A stretch of 64,000 nucleotides of DNA, from positions 62,001 to 126,000 of the forward strand of contig JAEPRB010000105.1 in the NCBI GenBank assembly GCA_016758965.1, in the 5' to 3' direction. This document shows positions 21,631-33,836 of the stretch, one piece after another. Origin of the DNA: Circinella minor (taxonomy: Eukaryota; Mucoromycota; Mucoromycetes; Mucorales; Lichtheimiaceae). A model generated the notes under the pieces. That model did no database searches. It was not told where the DNA came from and was given only the letters and a program-made list of their open reading frames with translations. Position 1 is the stretch's first letter. Each line of letters begins with the position of its first letter. Made by a program: the position numbers and the translations under genes.

Positions 21631-24499
21631 AGGGAGAGAAGGGTTGGTAGGGAAGTAGTTAAAAAAGAAGATCCTTGATGGTGTCATACCACTTTCCGAG
21701 TCAATACATATACTCAAAAAAAAAAAAAAGGATTACCCTATATTCTGTTAAACAATGCCGCGAAATTATTATGCCAATCAAAAAATGGACCACAAAGACA
21801 TGGGATTAATGAAACTGTGTTTGTCACGCAACATCAATTTTATGATTTGTAATTATAAAGAAAAATATGCAAAAGAGTTCTATATGGCAACATATAAAAA
21901 AAAATTATGAACGAATGTGAAAAAACGTAGGGAACTACCACCAAGTTCAATTACTGTAGAAATGGACAATCTTTTCGACGATCTATTGGAATATCGCTTT
22001 GATAGAAACGCCAATAGAATATTACAATACTTGTACAACCAATAATCTGCCAAAGGAATCTGACGAGGTGATGGGCACTTATTCAGAAAATATGGATCAT
22101 CAACAATTTTGCTGGATGAATGGATATACGTACTATTTGAAGATGAAAACGAGATTGCTATATATATGATGGAGAAACAATTTCTCAAGCTAGTCAATAT
22201 GTGCAAATACTAAATGAAGATGAGGTTGACAGTGGGAAAACGAATGGATAGGTTATCAAAAACAAAGTATAATGAAACAGCCATTGAAGTATGTTCCACA
22301 CCGCTTCAACTGCTATAACGTATGAATTGAAAAACATTTTTATACCAACATCATCATCACTATTATTATTATTACCAGTATTACAGTGTCACAAGCGACC
22401 TTGCTACGTGATCTTATTGGGTCACCCAATGCCCCATTTCTGGCAAAGCAATACCTTATTACTGGCATTGCTAATTAGTATAAATAGCCCACAAATAATT
22501 TCAAATAAAGCAATTCTTTTGTTCTACCTTTACCTAATAACTCTTTTAGTCTCTTAAACTCATTATAAAATTTCTTTTGTGTGAATTCAGGCGTAATATT
22601 CCTGAATATAAGTGCTCCCACAACCCAGATTTCTATCCTTTATGTATTATCCGAATACAACTACATTTAATGTATTATTTCTTCTTTATTTTACATCTTT
22701 ATACAAAGTATTTCAATCACACATTGAACGCTTCACTACAACATGCAGCTGACAACAGAACAAGAACATTGAAATTAACTTTGTAATAGCATACAATGTC
22801 CACGCTATCACCAAGAGAGGGCTTATCATAGAATATATGGACTGGAGAGGACGAACAACACAGGATATACGACACAACTATTTTATTTCCAAAATACGGT
22901 AGATACACATTAAGTTGGTTCTTCCTTGTATATACCAAAACTGTTATTGAAACTAGACAATTTTCGATCAATTTTGAAACCGCTTTAAGTATGGGAAAGA
23001 TAAGAAACAATAAAATACGACTAGCAGCTTTTCAAGAGCAGCGAAAATATAGGACAGTGGATATATCTACGGTGGAATTGACAATAGCCCACCATGATCA
23101 CCGAAACCAATAATAACACCTTTTTTTTTCACGTCCACAAGACCTCATAAAAGAAAAACAATCCACGATTATCACCACAATGAAAGACGAGGAGTAGCCG
23201 TTGCAAAAATCAAAAGAAATGAAATTACTTTTATTAATCAAATAAAGAAGTGGGCATTTTTTTTTAGGATTTAAAGAAGCTGGGCCTCAGATTTACCTTG
23301 TTGAGACGACTTTGTAATATGATTTGTTGTATTGGATTTTAACTTTATCTATTTGACTTGATAAAATTTTATCCTTGGAAAAACTATCAAAACACAAAAG
23401 AGTTATAACTAACCACTCAAAATAAAAATAGTGAGAAGAAGAACCTTTTGTTTTATTTTAACAAGTATTTCTAATTTCTAACTTACTTGTGGGGCACTTT
23501 TCAATAATATGTAGGTTCCTGGATCAGGTTTCAATTCTCTTCTCCGACCATCATTGTAGCATGGTTTGTTGTTCCCAAAAGCTTAACTTGGGAAATCACA
23601 AATGAAACTATATATCATATATAATTTAGGTAGGATGCCAAGATAATAATATTATGTATACTTTCTAATGTATCCCATGATGCTTATATATTTCAATACT
23701 AATCCAGTTTATTTCTAAAGAAGAAGCTTACGTATTCTAATAAACCTTCTCGGCTTTGCGGGGGGGAGGGAAATAATATTGTTGCTCAGCAATCAAGATA
23801 AAATAATCATGAAGACACTTCCTTTCCCACCTTTGTGCGACATGACGTATCGGCCCACGACAAGAAAAAAAAAAAAACTTCTTGGCTTTTTTATTTTTAA
23901 GTAGATCCTTTTATTTCATATATTTTTTTTGGTGAAAATTCTAAAAAAAGAAAAACTTATCCTGCAAAATTTACATTTTTTTTGCTGTCAAAAAAAATGC
24001 GAACCCCACTTATATATTTCAAGGTAAAAAAAAAAAAAAAAGAAAAACGAAAACAAGTTAATAGAAATTCCAGATGATCACACGAAAAAAAAGAACTCTA
24101 AACCCGAACATTTTTTACAAAAGAAAATTCTTATTCTTCTCACCCCACCCAAATCCAAGTTACCTTTTTCTTATATGATAAGAAAAAAAAAATAAGTTAT
24201 AGATTGTATTTATTTTATGCAAGTGATTTTTTTTTTTTTTTGTTAAAAAAAAACATATTTGTTGATATAATTTACAAGATTTTTTTTTTTTTTGAATATT
24301 GAAGAAAAAAAAAGTAGTTTGAGGAGTAATAATAATAATAGTAGTAGTGACAATGATAATAATAATAATAATAAAAGAGGGAAAAAGAAAAGAAAAGAAG
24401 GAAAAAAAAATTGGGGAAAGGGAATATTATATAATAATAATTGTTTCTTGAATTGAGATATATATATATATATTTGTGTGTTTGAGGCAAAAATAATGA
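21631..24499. other. Gene-poor stretch with transposon-like remnants
   Basis: Plus-strand remnants include ITVEMDNLFDDLLEYRFDRN (about 21945-22005) and, near 23135-23225, KTIHDYHHN followed by AVAKIKRNEITFIN. The latter loosely resembles the DYNxxMxGVDxADQ block of piggyBac transposases. From 23850 to 24490 the sequence becomes homopolymer- and trinucleotide-rich (A/T runs, AAT repeats). No intact gene. Confidence 0.35.
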
Positions 24500-25195
24500 T
24501 TAGAAATCACCCATATCACCACCACCACAATCATCATCATCCATGATAGCATCGGCAGCCATATAACCTAACATGCCTGCACCTAAACCAACAGCTGCTG
24601 CTCCTGCCATTCCCATACCACCACCACCTTGACGATGTTGATTTTGCATGGCATATTGAGGTTGACCATAAGGTTGATGTCCATAAGGTTGACCGTAAGG
24701 TTGTTGACCATAAGGTTGTCCATAAGGCTGACCATAAGGTTGTTGTCCATAAGGTTGACCATAAGGTTGTTGACCATAGGGTTGTTGTTGTTGTTGATGA
24801 TGACCTCCTCCAAAGAATCCACGTTGTTGTTGTTGTTGTTGATGTTGTTGTGGTGGAGGTGCACCCATAGGTCTATCTGCAGGATGTTCCCATTGACGAT
24901 GTGCCTGAGGTGTATAAACATAGAACCATCGTTGAGATGAAGGATCATATTGTGTAATCCATCCGTCACCTAAAGGTCGACTATCAGGATTTTGTTCATT
25001 AGGCATTGGAGGAGGTGCATATTGTTGTTGTTGAGGAGCGGTACCTCTTTGTTGTTGTTGTTGTGGCTGTTGAGGTGATGGTTGTTGAGGGGCAGGTGAA
25101 GGTGAACCATTTGCTTGAGTATATGGAGGAGGTGCATCTTGAAATTGTTGAGCAGGTGCACCTGCAGTAGAAGAACGTTTTGAAAAAATACCCAT
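24500..25195 (-). CDS. WW-domain protein with Gln-rich and QPYG tandem repeats
   Basis: Single-exon protein of 231 residues. Order: Pro/Gln-rich N-terminus containing PPPYTQ, a likely PPxY-type motif; a WW domain at ~78-108 (LGDGWITQYDPSSQRWFYVY ending in HP); a Gln-rich linker with FFGGG; about ten QPYG/QQPYG repeats (~140-185); then a Gly/Ala-rich segment (MGMAGAAAVGLGAGMLGYMA) and an acidic end (DDDDCGGGDMGDF). WW domains bind proline-rich ligands. Protein architecture is like fungal low-complexity WW proteins of unknown role. The Gly/Ala segment could be membrane-associating (glycine-zipper-like). A long T-run on the coding strand just upstream marks the 5' UTR. Function not assigned. Confidence 0.85.
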   Translation of the reverse strand: MGIFSKRSSTAGAPAQQFQDAPPPYTQANGSPSPAPQQPSPQQPQQQQQRGTAPQQQQYAPPPMPNEQNPDSRPLGDGWITQYDPSSQRWFYVYTPQAHRQWEHPADRPMGAPPPQQHQQQQQQRGFFGGGHHQQQQQPYGQQPYGQPYGQQPYGQPYGQPYGQQPYGQPYGHQPYGQPQYAMQNQHRQGGGGMGMAGAAAVGLGAGMLGYMAADAIMDDDDCGGGDMGDF

Positions 25196-25672
25196 TTAAC
25201 TTTGTGGTTTTTTTTTTTTTTTTCACAGGTGAGAAAAAAAGTTACAAAAGGTGAAAGAAAGCACTTGGCGATTAAAATAAACTTTATATAAGCAATTCTA
25301 AACAAAAACCTCGGAGTCGGATTGGTTAAGTTTTATGCTAAATTATTAACCACCAATAGAATTTTTAGAAAAAAAGCTTCGAACTTTTCTTTTTTTTTTT
25401 TACGGTATAGCACTTGTTATTTTTAATTAATAATGGATGCAAAAAAAAAAAAAAAAAAAAGGAAAACAGAATGAATTATCTAAGTAAAATAAATTTACGT
25501 TTACAAATGATATTGGAATGAGAAATGCTTTCAAATGACAAATGAACTAAAAAAATTAAAAAATAAAACAACTAGTATCAATATGAATATTTGTATGGGA
25601 TAACAGTATACAAGTGGATGGGAGCGTGGAAAAAAAAATATGAGGTATTTATGCTTTTGTATATGGAATATT
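25196..25672. other. Intergenic stretch
   Basis: AT-rich with poly-A/T runs (20 A at about 25441-25460). It holds the WW-protein promoter and the 3' end of the UPF0014 gene. No gene seen. Confidence 0.5.
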
Positions 25673-26719
25673 TCATTCATGATGACGACGAGTAGTTTGA
25701 GAACAAGATCGTATTAACCATTGAATTCCAAAATATATCTGTCGACATATTATACGTATGAATTCTGGATGTGCTTCAATAATTCTATCTTTTCGTATTG
25801 CATGATGACTATCTACAAGCAAGACCATACATGCCTATATATATATATAATTTTTTGTTTCATCCATTTTAGTATTTATTTTTTCCCTCTCTTTTTTTTT
25901 TTTACACAATGGAGTCCATAAAATATTAAATATCTTGTAGAAAGAAAAAAAAAAAAAAACTTACACAAACAGTCAACAGCACACCGAACCCGCAGCTAGC
26001 TGAAACCATAAACATAATGACTTCTTGATAAATTACAGCTTCTTGAACACGCATACCAGCAAGTATTTGACCTGTCATCATACCTGGAATATTGATCATA
26101 CCCATTACACTTAATTGTGTTAATGCTGGTAACATAGATACACGAATGGCTTGTACTGCTAAAGTTTTAACAGCTTCATATCTTGATGCACCATAAGATA
26201 ATCGTGTTTCTATTACTGGGGCATGAATACTAAATATATTTATTTGAAGTCCCCCACCCCCACCCAAAATTGTGGTCAGTTTGTTTTGTCTCTTCAGCCC
26301 TCACAGAAATATTAACTATAATACGTACAGACATAAAAAAAAAAAAAGTGATAACTTACGTTATAGAATCAACACATACACCTGTTGCCATAGCAATGCT
26401 ACCCATTGAATTACCTAGTAACATACCCATCACGGGGATAAATGTTACGGGTCTCCAAAACGGGGACTCATTTAATGCAAGTGTCACGCCTAAATAACAT
26501 ACCACGCCATTACTGATCAGCAGAACCAAAAAAATAATTGGAAACTGATTTTATAAAATAAGGAACCAGTATGTAATCAGTTGATCATTATTTTTCTCTT
26601 TTTTTAAAAAAAAAATCAAAGTAAAAAAAAAAAAAATATTCACCAATCCTTTAAGTGTTCTTCGTGTACGATGATACACTGTTTCGTAAGATCCAAGAAG
26701 TACTAATGTAACTATTACG

Positions 26720-26750
<31 letters not shown>

Positions 26751-27338
26751 CATTTAATAAAATAATAATATTATTTCTTTTTTAGTGGATATAGATTTAT
26801 TGATCAAAAAAAGACAAAAATTAATGGGGAAGGGAGGGACGAGAACACTATTTGAAAAATTCTGCTTTTTTTTTTTTTTTTTTTTGTTTTACCTGTGATC
26901 AACATTACTGGTTTAATATTATTGACATGTAACACATCATCAAGAACAAAACCCTGTATATTAGATAGGTTGTAATGTTTTTTTTTTTTTCAATTGTTAA
27001 AATACGTGTATATATAAATATTTGTTTATTATACATCAATTATCTTACCATTAATGTAAGTTGTAATACACATCGTATACTGGATATAATTAATGGAAAT
27101 CCTAATCGTAAACCAATAGAATGACTGATCCATGCTACATACGTATGTATATTATCAATTTTGTTATTTTATCATATAATTTATCATCAAATAATTTAGA
27201 GTAAAATAATGATCAATGAAAATAAGAACTAATGCAATTTTTTTTTTTTTTTTTTACCAGTGAAAAAGACAAAAATGGATGCTGTAAAAACATTAAACCA
27301 ATCTAATATGGGTGTTGCTGGTGAACCTCCATCCACCA
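25673..27338 (-). CDS. UPF0014 family membrane protein (FetB / ALS3-STAR2 type ABC permease)
   Basis: Seven exons on the minus strand: 27338-27258, 27134-27049, 26953-26893, 26711-26644, 26545-26360, 26229-25965 and 25738-25673; about 270 residues. The protein is hydrophobic with ~7 membrane segments. Family blocks are LGSYETVYHRTRRTLKGL, then IPVMGMLLGNSMGSIAMATG, and the signature ALTQLSVMGMINIPGMMTGQ followed by AVIYQEVIMFM. The bacterial relative FetB is the permease half of an iron-homeostasis ABC exporter, and plant ALS3/STAR2 acts in aluminium tolerance with a separate ATPase. No ATP-binding partner is present in this window. Substrate and membrane are unknown. The phases fit within a base at two junctions; the assignment to the family is strong, the physiological role is inference. 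Confidence 0.85.
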
Positions 27339-27462
27339 TGACTCTTTATTTTGTTTAATGCACCTTTTTTTTTTTTAAAAAAAAAAAACTTTATTAAAAG
27401 ATAATATAATTCAAAAGGTGTGAAAAAAATAAAAGAAAGGAAGGAAAAGAAGAAGTGAAAGA

Positions 27463-27551
<89 letters not shown>

Positions 27552-28005
27552 AAGAGAGGGGAGGGGGGAAAATGTATAATTTGTCTTTTTTGGATCTGGG
27601 TTTTCCTTTATCAATTAAAGAGAAGGTTAGGTTTACCTTCTCTCTTTCCCCCCTCCCTCTTTCAGGCCAGGTTTCAACCCGCTCTTTGAATTTAGTTGTG
27701 GCAAATCCGTTATGTCCCCGGCTTTTGTTGGAAAGTTATGTGTGTAATGTGTTGTATGCATGCATTAAGAGACAAAAAAAAAACCCAGATTAGAATAAAA
27801 GTGATGGGATGAGCCGCGGCTTTTTATGGTCAATGATGTGGATTATGTGTGGCGCGGTGTAATACTTGTAATATTTCTATTTTTTACATGTTTATGTCCC
27901 GTCAATAGAAACCCAAGAAAAAAAAAAACAACAAACGATGACCTGTGTTACCATAAAAAAATAAAAATAAAGTATTACTTGTTTATTATTAACATTTTAA
28001 CATGA
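27339..28005. other. Intergenic stretch with a long A-tract
   Basis: Contains the promoter side of the UPF0014 gene, an exceptional A-tract (separate entry) and the 3' flank of NUP85. No gene seen. Confidence 0.5.
27466..27549 (+). repeat. 84-bp poly(A) tract interrupted by one G
   Basis: A39-G-A44, flanked by purine-rich sequence on both sides (aaagaaaggaaggaaaag before, gaaagagaggggaggggg after). It lies upstream of the minus-strand UPF0014 gene. No target-site duplication or coding sequence next to it suggests a retrotransposed mRNA. Confidence 0.9.
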
Positions 28006-28489
28006 TTAAACAACAAGAAGAGCATTAGCAAGATTAAATGCTAAAGTTTGTGAAATTTTGGATATAACATCATCATCATTATTGATAATATTGGAATTCG
28101 ACATAGATCGAACACGATTATAACATTGAGTAAATACATTTTCATGCATATCATTACGTGTTTGTTGTAATCGTCGCATTAAGTCCAATGTCTCACTTTC
28201 ATTAAATATGACATGTTTGTTAGTAGATCCTATAATTATAATAAACAAAAAAAAAAAAATTCCGTTAAATATAGTGTTGTTAATAAAAAGATGATGAAAA
28301 GAATAAAGTTTTTTTTTTTATTTTACCTTCAAGAATTGACATACTATCAATTAAAAGAATGACTTGAAATTCCGCAGGTGCATTGATAGAAATTAACATT
28401 TGTTTAATCAGATTTGCACCCTCATCATATTGATTATTCTATAGAAAAAACAAAGAATATATTAATTCACTTATCTTATTTGTCTACAG

Positions 28490-28522
<33 letters not shown>

Positions 28523-31500
28523 TTACCTTGAGAAAACCACATAATTGTTGATATTGAGAAAGAAATTTATAATGTGTACTTTTTTCAATGGTATCCCGAG
28601 TTTCATTTGTTTCTGTAACAATTTCTTCCAATACGCCTAATCATTTATATATAAATAGAGTTAAAAAAAAAAAAAAAAAAGAGAATCTCGTGCATAATAT
28701 GTTTATATTGTACATGAAATGATTTATTTTTTTACCATTATCCAAATATCGTTTTAAAGCTTTATCTGCTAATTTATCAAGTGAAGCGATATCTCTTGCT
28801 CGAGCATAATTAATCGTTGCATCTTGTAGATTATCTTGTTCTTCATATTTTTCTGCCAATATCTTTAATTTAAAAAAATAAGAAAAAATTAGGTTCTCTT
28901 TTTTTACACATGCATAAAGAAAAGCAGGGGGGGGAAGGGGGATATTACTCCTTTTTTTTTTTTTTCTTACCTTGCATAATAATTTCTTTAAAGTTAAAAA
29001 GTGATGATTTTCACAAATTTGAAGCATTTGATCCAAATCACTTGTATTTTGAACGGAATCGATTCGTTCTTTCAATAACTATTATTATTATTATAATAAA
29101 AGAATTGTTTTAGTAACTATTATATATATATATATATATAATTTTATCTATGTATTCTTATTTACCTCTTTAGCCCAAAATTCTCGGTTTGAACTACATG
29201 CAGAAATATAACCCATGGCTTCATCCCACATGTTTTGTTCGTGTGCAATTGATTTTGCATAAGTATTCATGATATGATAAACAGGATTAATGCATGCCTC
29301 ATGATCAATACTTGTCAATACGCCTTCATCACCCTTAGGCATGACACCTGCACAAATTAATGCATGACCAAGATGTGTTTGAAGATAATAATCATCATAT
29401 ATACTTAAAGCACCATCCCAATCACAAAGTAAAATCGAATGACATGTTGCAACAACAATACTTTCTTTTTGTTCTTCGTGTCCTTGTTCTACTGATGATT
29501 GTTGTTGTAAGTCACCAAGTCGTTCAGCAAGCGTAGCTGTCTCTGTACGTGTACGAGAAGGTTCACAATAAATCAACATTCCAACAAAACTTTCCAAAAA
29601 TGTTCCAACTTTGCTAATCACTTTTTCATCACCACATAAAATTTTAAGTAATACATTGATCTCTTTGCGTATACGACGATCATTCAATTCAGGATCTTGT
29701 TGTTCCGTAGTACTGATAGATGATGAAAATCCTTCAAATTCATCACTGACTTGGGTTCGAATCAATGTCCAAGTTTGCCATTGGGTTAAATAGTCATTAT
29801 TGTTATTATGTGGTAAAGGAGGCATGGATTCAGCAAGTTTAATAATACGTCGTAAACATCCTTGATTATCAGAAGAGAATGTATCTATACATGCTTTAAG
29901 CATTTGAATAGCTTCTGAGATGTTGCCTCGTAACAAATTTCTATAAAAATTATACATTTTTACATCAACATTTATTATTTACATCAATCTATAAATTATA
30001 TATATATATATATGATATATTAACCTGCGAATAAGCATCCAATCGACAAAAATTTTCGTTTCTGATGTGGATGATTCATCTTGATCATCATCTCCTGATC
30101 GATTACTGATATCATCATGATCTACTATTACAAGTTCTTCATCATCACTATCAAAACTATGAAATCGTTTTAAATCATTTGTAGAGGCTTCTTCTATAAT
30201 AATGCATCAATGTTTTGTTAATTTATTATTCTTTCTTTCTCCATCCTATCTTTTTTAGTTACCTGATGGCCAATGTAAATTAAGCCAATCCACCAAATCA
30301 GAAACTATGGTATCATCTTCATTTCCTGAAAAATGAAGTCGTTCACACAAATCCCATATCCGTAATATATCGCAAATATAGGCTTTTTCATCTTTATCTC
30401 CATCATTCTATAATGTATCCCATTCATTTCAGTCAATATATATATATATATATATATGTTTGTATTCATAAAGACTCGTACTACTCACCTGATTTAACCA
30501 TTCAAAGTATTGAAAAAGTAAACTGGTATATTCTTTAACATATTTTCCAATATTGGATTTTCGAATCGAACTAATCGAATAAGTGTACGGTAATTGTGTT
30601 ACTTTTTTTTTGTTGTTGAGATGTTCTATTTTTGCAAAAATAGGATACGATCGTTGATAAAGCTATATATAATAATGGTAATTAGCATGAATTTATAATC
30701 AACCGCAGCAAAAAAAAAAAAAAAAAAAAATTACCTCTTTACGTGATCTTGGTGCAGTTTCTCTTAATGCTGAAATTCGTTCATAAATCAATGCTTTATT
30801 CTATTTATTAAGTCAAATGTTTAATATCCATAATAAAAGAAAAAAGGAATCATTAATTAATTTTTTACCTCTTCATCCTCGTTATTCATGTTTTTATTAA
30901 TACTTGATTGCTATATAAAAAAAAATGGTTGTTTTATTATTAATCCATGTATACTTTATTTTTATTTAAAACATACTCTTTCTTTATTTGATCCGTTTCG
31001 TATTTTTTTGTCGCGTGCCTTTTTTTTTTTTTTTACTTATTATTAGCCCTAACTCTCTTTTTTATTATTATTATTATTATAATATAAATATATTTTACCT
31101 GATCAGTTTCTGAATCTGACGACGTTGATTCCTATATTATTATTTTTATGTATATTTAAATAGTGTGAGTTGAATCAGTTAGCACCATTCAATTCAATAT
31201 TTTTTTTTTAATTAATTTTACATTTGATTGTTGAGTGGTTGTTATTGTTTCTGTAGGCGTTTTATTTTCATTTGTAGTTGTATTATGAGTATCAGTAATA
31301 TCAGTAATATCAGTAGTAGTTGTAGTAGTTGTAGTAGTTGTAGTAGTATTAGGAGGTAAAGATTGTTGTTGATTATCGTCCGTACTTGAATCAGTACTAC
31401 CCACTTTAGTCCAGTTAGTTGTATCGTCTGAATTATTGTTATTTTCTACTTGTTCAAACTCTTCACTTGAAGAGGATGGTGCTTGATCAAAAGTTCCAAC

Positions 31501-31566
31501 TGGATTTTGTTTTGAAGGAGGAACAGCATGCGCTTTTGAAGAAGACTTTTTTTTTGATTTACCCAT
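28006..31566 (-). CDS. NUP85: Nucleoporin Nup85 (Y/Nup84 complex)
   Basis: Scaffold subunit of the nuclear-pore Y complex. Fourteen exons: 31566-31222, 31131-31099, 31018-30977, 30910-30869, 30800-30735, 30662-30489, 30407-30263, 30193-30025, 29940-29166, 29078-28971, 28862-28736, 28636-28527, 28438-28327 and 28229-28006; every phase closes, about 823 residues. The first four exons encode a Ser/Thr/Asn-rich, presumably disordered leader (MGKSKKKSSSKAHAV, a Thr run, SDDTTNW). The alpha-solenoid starts near NKALIYERISALRE. Blocks typical of the family are NLLRGNISEAIQMLKACID, LLKILCGDEKVISKVG, SILLCDWDGALSIYDDYYLQ followed by THLGHALICAG, and a C-terminal helical stack (KILAEKYEEQDNLQDATINY). 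Nup84/107 shares the ancestral coatomer element fold, but the WD-GAL...HLGHALICAG block fits Nup85 best. Confidence 0.8.
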
Positions 31567-31982
31567 TTCTTTTTCTTTTTTTTTTTTATGTAGATATAAA
31601 ATGGTTGAAAAGAAAAAAGAGCAAAAAAAAAAATGTCAACTTTAGCTCAGCTTTTTTTTTTTCTTATTGTAAAAAATTTAGCATAATGTTGTGTTGAATA
31701 ATAATTTTATTAAGGTTAAACCGCGTTTTTTCTTCTCCTTTAAAAATGTTATTCTCTTTTAGGGAATTGATAGATTATATTATTAGTCACATAAAAGGTT
31801 TTTGCATGATGCTTTATACTATTATTAAAAACTGAATCATTTTTTACTTCTAGAAGAATATAAAAGATACACTTCTTGGTAAAAAAAAAAAAATATAAAG
31901 TAACTGTTCAGTTCCGACGTTTAATTTTTGTATATTTTGTTTTTTTTTTCTATCAAAACTTTCGAAAAAACTTTCAAATAAA
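31567..31982. promoter_or_regulatory. Divergent promoter region between NUP85 and TRM13
   Basis: A 416-bp head-to-head interval, AT-rich, with a pyrimidine-rich run (tttttttttctatcaaaactttc) just before the TRM13 start. It must serve both directions; no specific factor site recognised. Confidence 0.5.
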
Positions 31983-33789
31983 ATGCCAAAAGAACCTCAT
32001 TTAAAACCTTCTGAAATTGTTCAAAGAAAAAAGAAAAAACAAAAAGTTGAACAACCTATTCCTCCTCCACCTGATAAACCTCAACAATGTAAATATTATT
32101 TAGATTTATAATGGGTGAATGGGGTGAATAATGAATGATCTATCAAAGTATATAACTCAAATAAAATAAATAGGTCATTACTATGTTACTCGAAAACGAC
32201 GTTATTGTAGTTTACCAGCTAAAATGACAAATAAATATTGTGGAGAACATTTAACTCAACAAGAACAAAGTGAAGGTGATCAAGCTAAACGTATACCTTG
32301 TCCCTATGATAATTCTCAGTAAGTTTTTTTTATCATTATAAATAATAAAATAAGGTTCTAATAGATAAACACATTTTATAGTACTGTATATGAAAAAGAT
32401 TTAGAAATTCATATGAAAACTAAATGTAATTCACGTCCAAGAGAACCGGATGTATATCATCATTTAAATATAAATTGTACTATTCCATTATCTATTGAAG
32501 AACTTGAATTTCAAAAAAATATTTATTCACATAAACAAATGCATGCTCAACCATGGATTACTCGAGTTCAATTATCTGAACTTTCTAAACAAGAATTAAC
32601 TACTTTAATTAATAAAGTAAAACATATTCATGTACCAGAAATTGAATTATCCATATTAAAACATCATGTCACTGAAAGTAAAAGGTAAATAAATCATTCA
32701 AATTGTAATCATATTAGAAATCTAATTGATATTATATTTTATATTTTTAATAGACAAAATTTAAAACAAACAAAACATTTGGATCAACAGGTACTAATAA
32801 CAAAAATAATAATGATTATAATAATTTTTATTCATAATGAAAATATATTTAGTCTTCCTTATTAGGTCATATGAAAAAAGAAGGAATGTTAGATAATAAG
32901 GAAGCATGTTTTATTGAATTTGGTGCAGGAAAAGGTGAACTTTCTGGATATCTTAAACCAGCTGTTGAAGAAATAAATGGTGAAGCAGCTTATATACTTG
33001 TTGATCGAAAACTTGTTCGTAATAAAGTGGATAATACTTTATTAGGTCAAGGAAGTATAAGATCCACTGTTCAACGTGTTACTATTGATATTAAAGATTT
33101 AAACTTATCAAAAGTTCAAGCAATTATGAATAAAAATGATAAAAAAAGAAAAATAATTGCATTATCTAAACATTTATGTGGTAGTGCAACAGATATTACA
33201 TTAAAATGTTTAATGAATTATGTTAAACATGAACAAGATAATGGTAATAAGTAAGTATATATATTTATATATATATAAAATCTATTATTATTCTTTATTA
33301 ATCAATTATTCTATTAAATAGATCACCTATTTCTGGTATCATTATTGCATTATGTTGTCATCAATTATGTCGTTATGAAATGTATCCTAATACAACTTAT
33401 CTTGAAGAAAATCAATTTAATAAAGTGGATTTTGCTCGTTTATGTAAAATGAGTAGTTGGGCTATATGTGGTCAAAGACCTCAACAAGAAAATGATCAAG
33501 AAGATGAACATGCTACAATGACACAAGAAGATGAAGATAATGATCAAACAACGTAAGTTTCATATAAATATATTCATCTATTAACAATTTTACTAATTAT
33601 TACTATAGTGGACATTATTCTGGATTAGATCATTTTGATAGAGAAAAGATTGGATATCAATGTAAAAGAGTTATTGATATGGGAAGAGTAAAATATTTAG
33701 AACAATTTGGATTTAATGTAAAATTAGTTTATTATGTTGATTCTGTAACAAGTTTAGAAAATTGTGCATTAATTGCTACACCCAAATAA
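31983..33789 (+). CDS. TRM13: tRNA 2'-O-methyltransferase Trm13
   Basis: S-adenosylmethionine-dependent enzyme that methylates the ribose at position 4 of the acceptor stem of certain tRNAs (family knowledge from yeast). Seven exons: 31983-32088, 32174-32318, 32382-32684, 32754-32790, 32853-33250, 33322-33552 and 33609-33789; about 466 residues. Domains in order: a CCCH-type zinc finger (CHYYVTRKRRYC...YCGEH), a CHHC zinc finger (IPCPYDNSHTVYEKDLEIHM then KTKC), and the TRM13 methyltransferase domain. The last has the SAM-binding motif FIEFGAGKGELSGYL and the family blocks LSKHLCGSATDITLKCL, IIIALCCHQLCRYEMY and REKIGYQCKRVIDMGRVKYL. All motifs look intact. The gene ends 47 bp from the stop of the convergent IWS1 gene. 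Confidence 0.95.
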
Positions 33790-33836
33790 GAATTCACCAA
33801 AATAATAATATTTTTTTTTTTTTTTATTTTTTTTTT
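33790..33836. terminator. 47-bp convergent intergenic spacer
   Basis: TRM13 (plus) and IWS1 (minus) stop codons are separated only by this T-rich spacer, so their 3' UTRs must overlap or be extremely short. T-runs on the plus strand at about 33811-33838. Confidence 0.6.

Noticed and set aside
24272..24490. Tyr/Phe-rich minus-strand ORF
   Set aside because: Translation of AAT/AAN repeats and T-runs in intergenic DNA.
27455..27793. ORF with a poly-lysine core
   Set aside because: It is only the translation of the A-tract; no conserved sequence around it.
28006..31566. Assignment as Nup84/Nup107 instead of Nup85
   Set aside because: Both share the ancestral coatomer element fold, but the LLCDWDGALSIYDD...HLGHALICAG block and the upstream LLRGNISEAIQML block fit Nup85 better; the alternative stays possible until a profile search is run.
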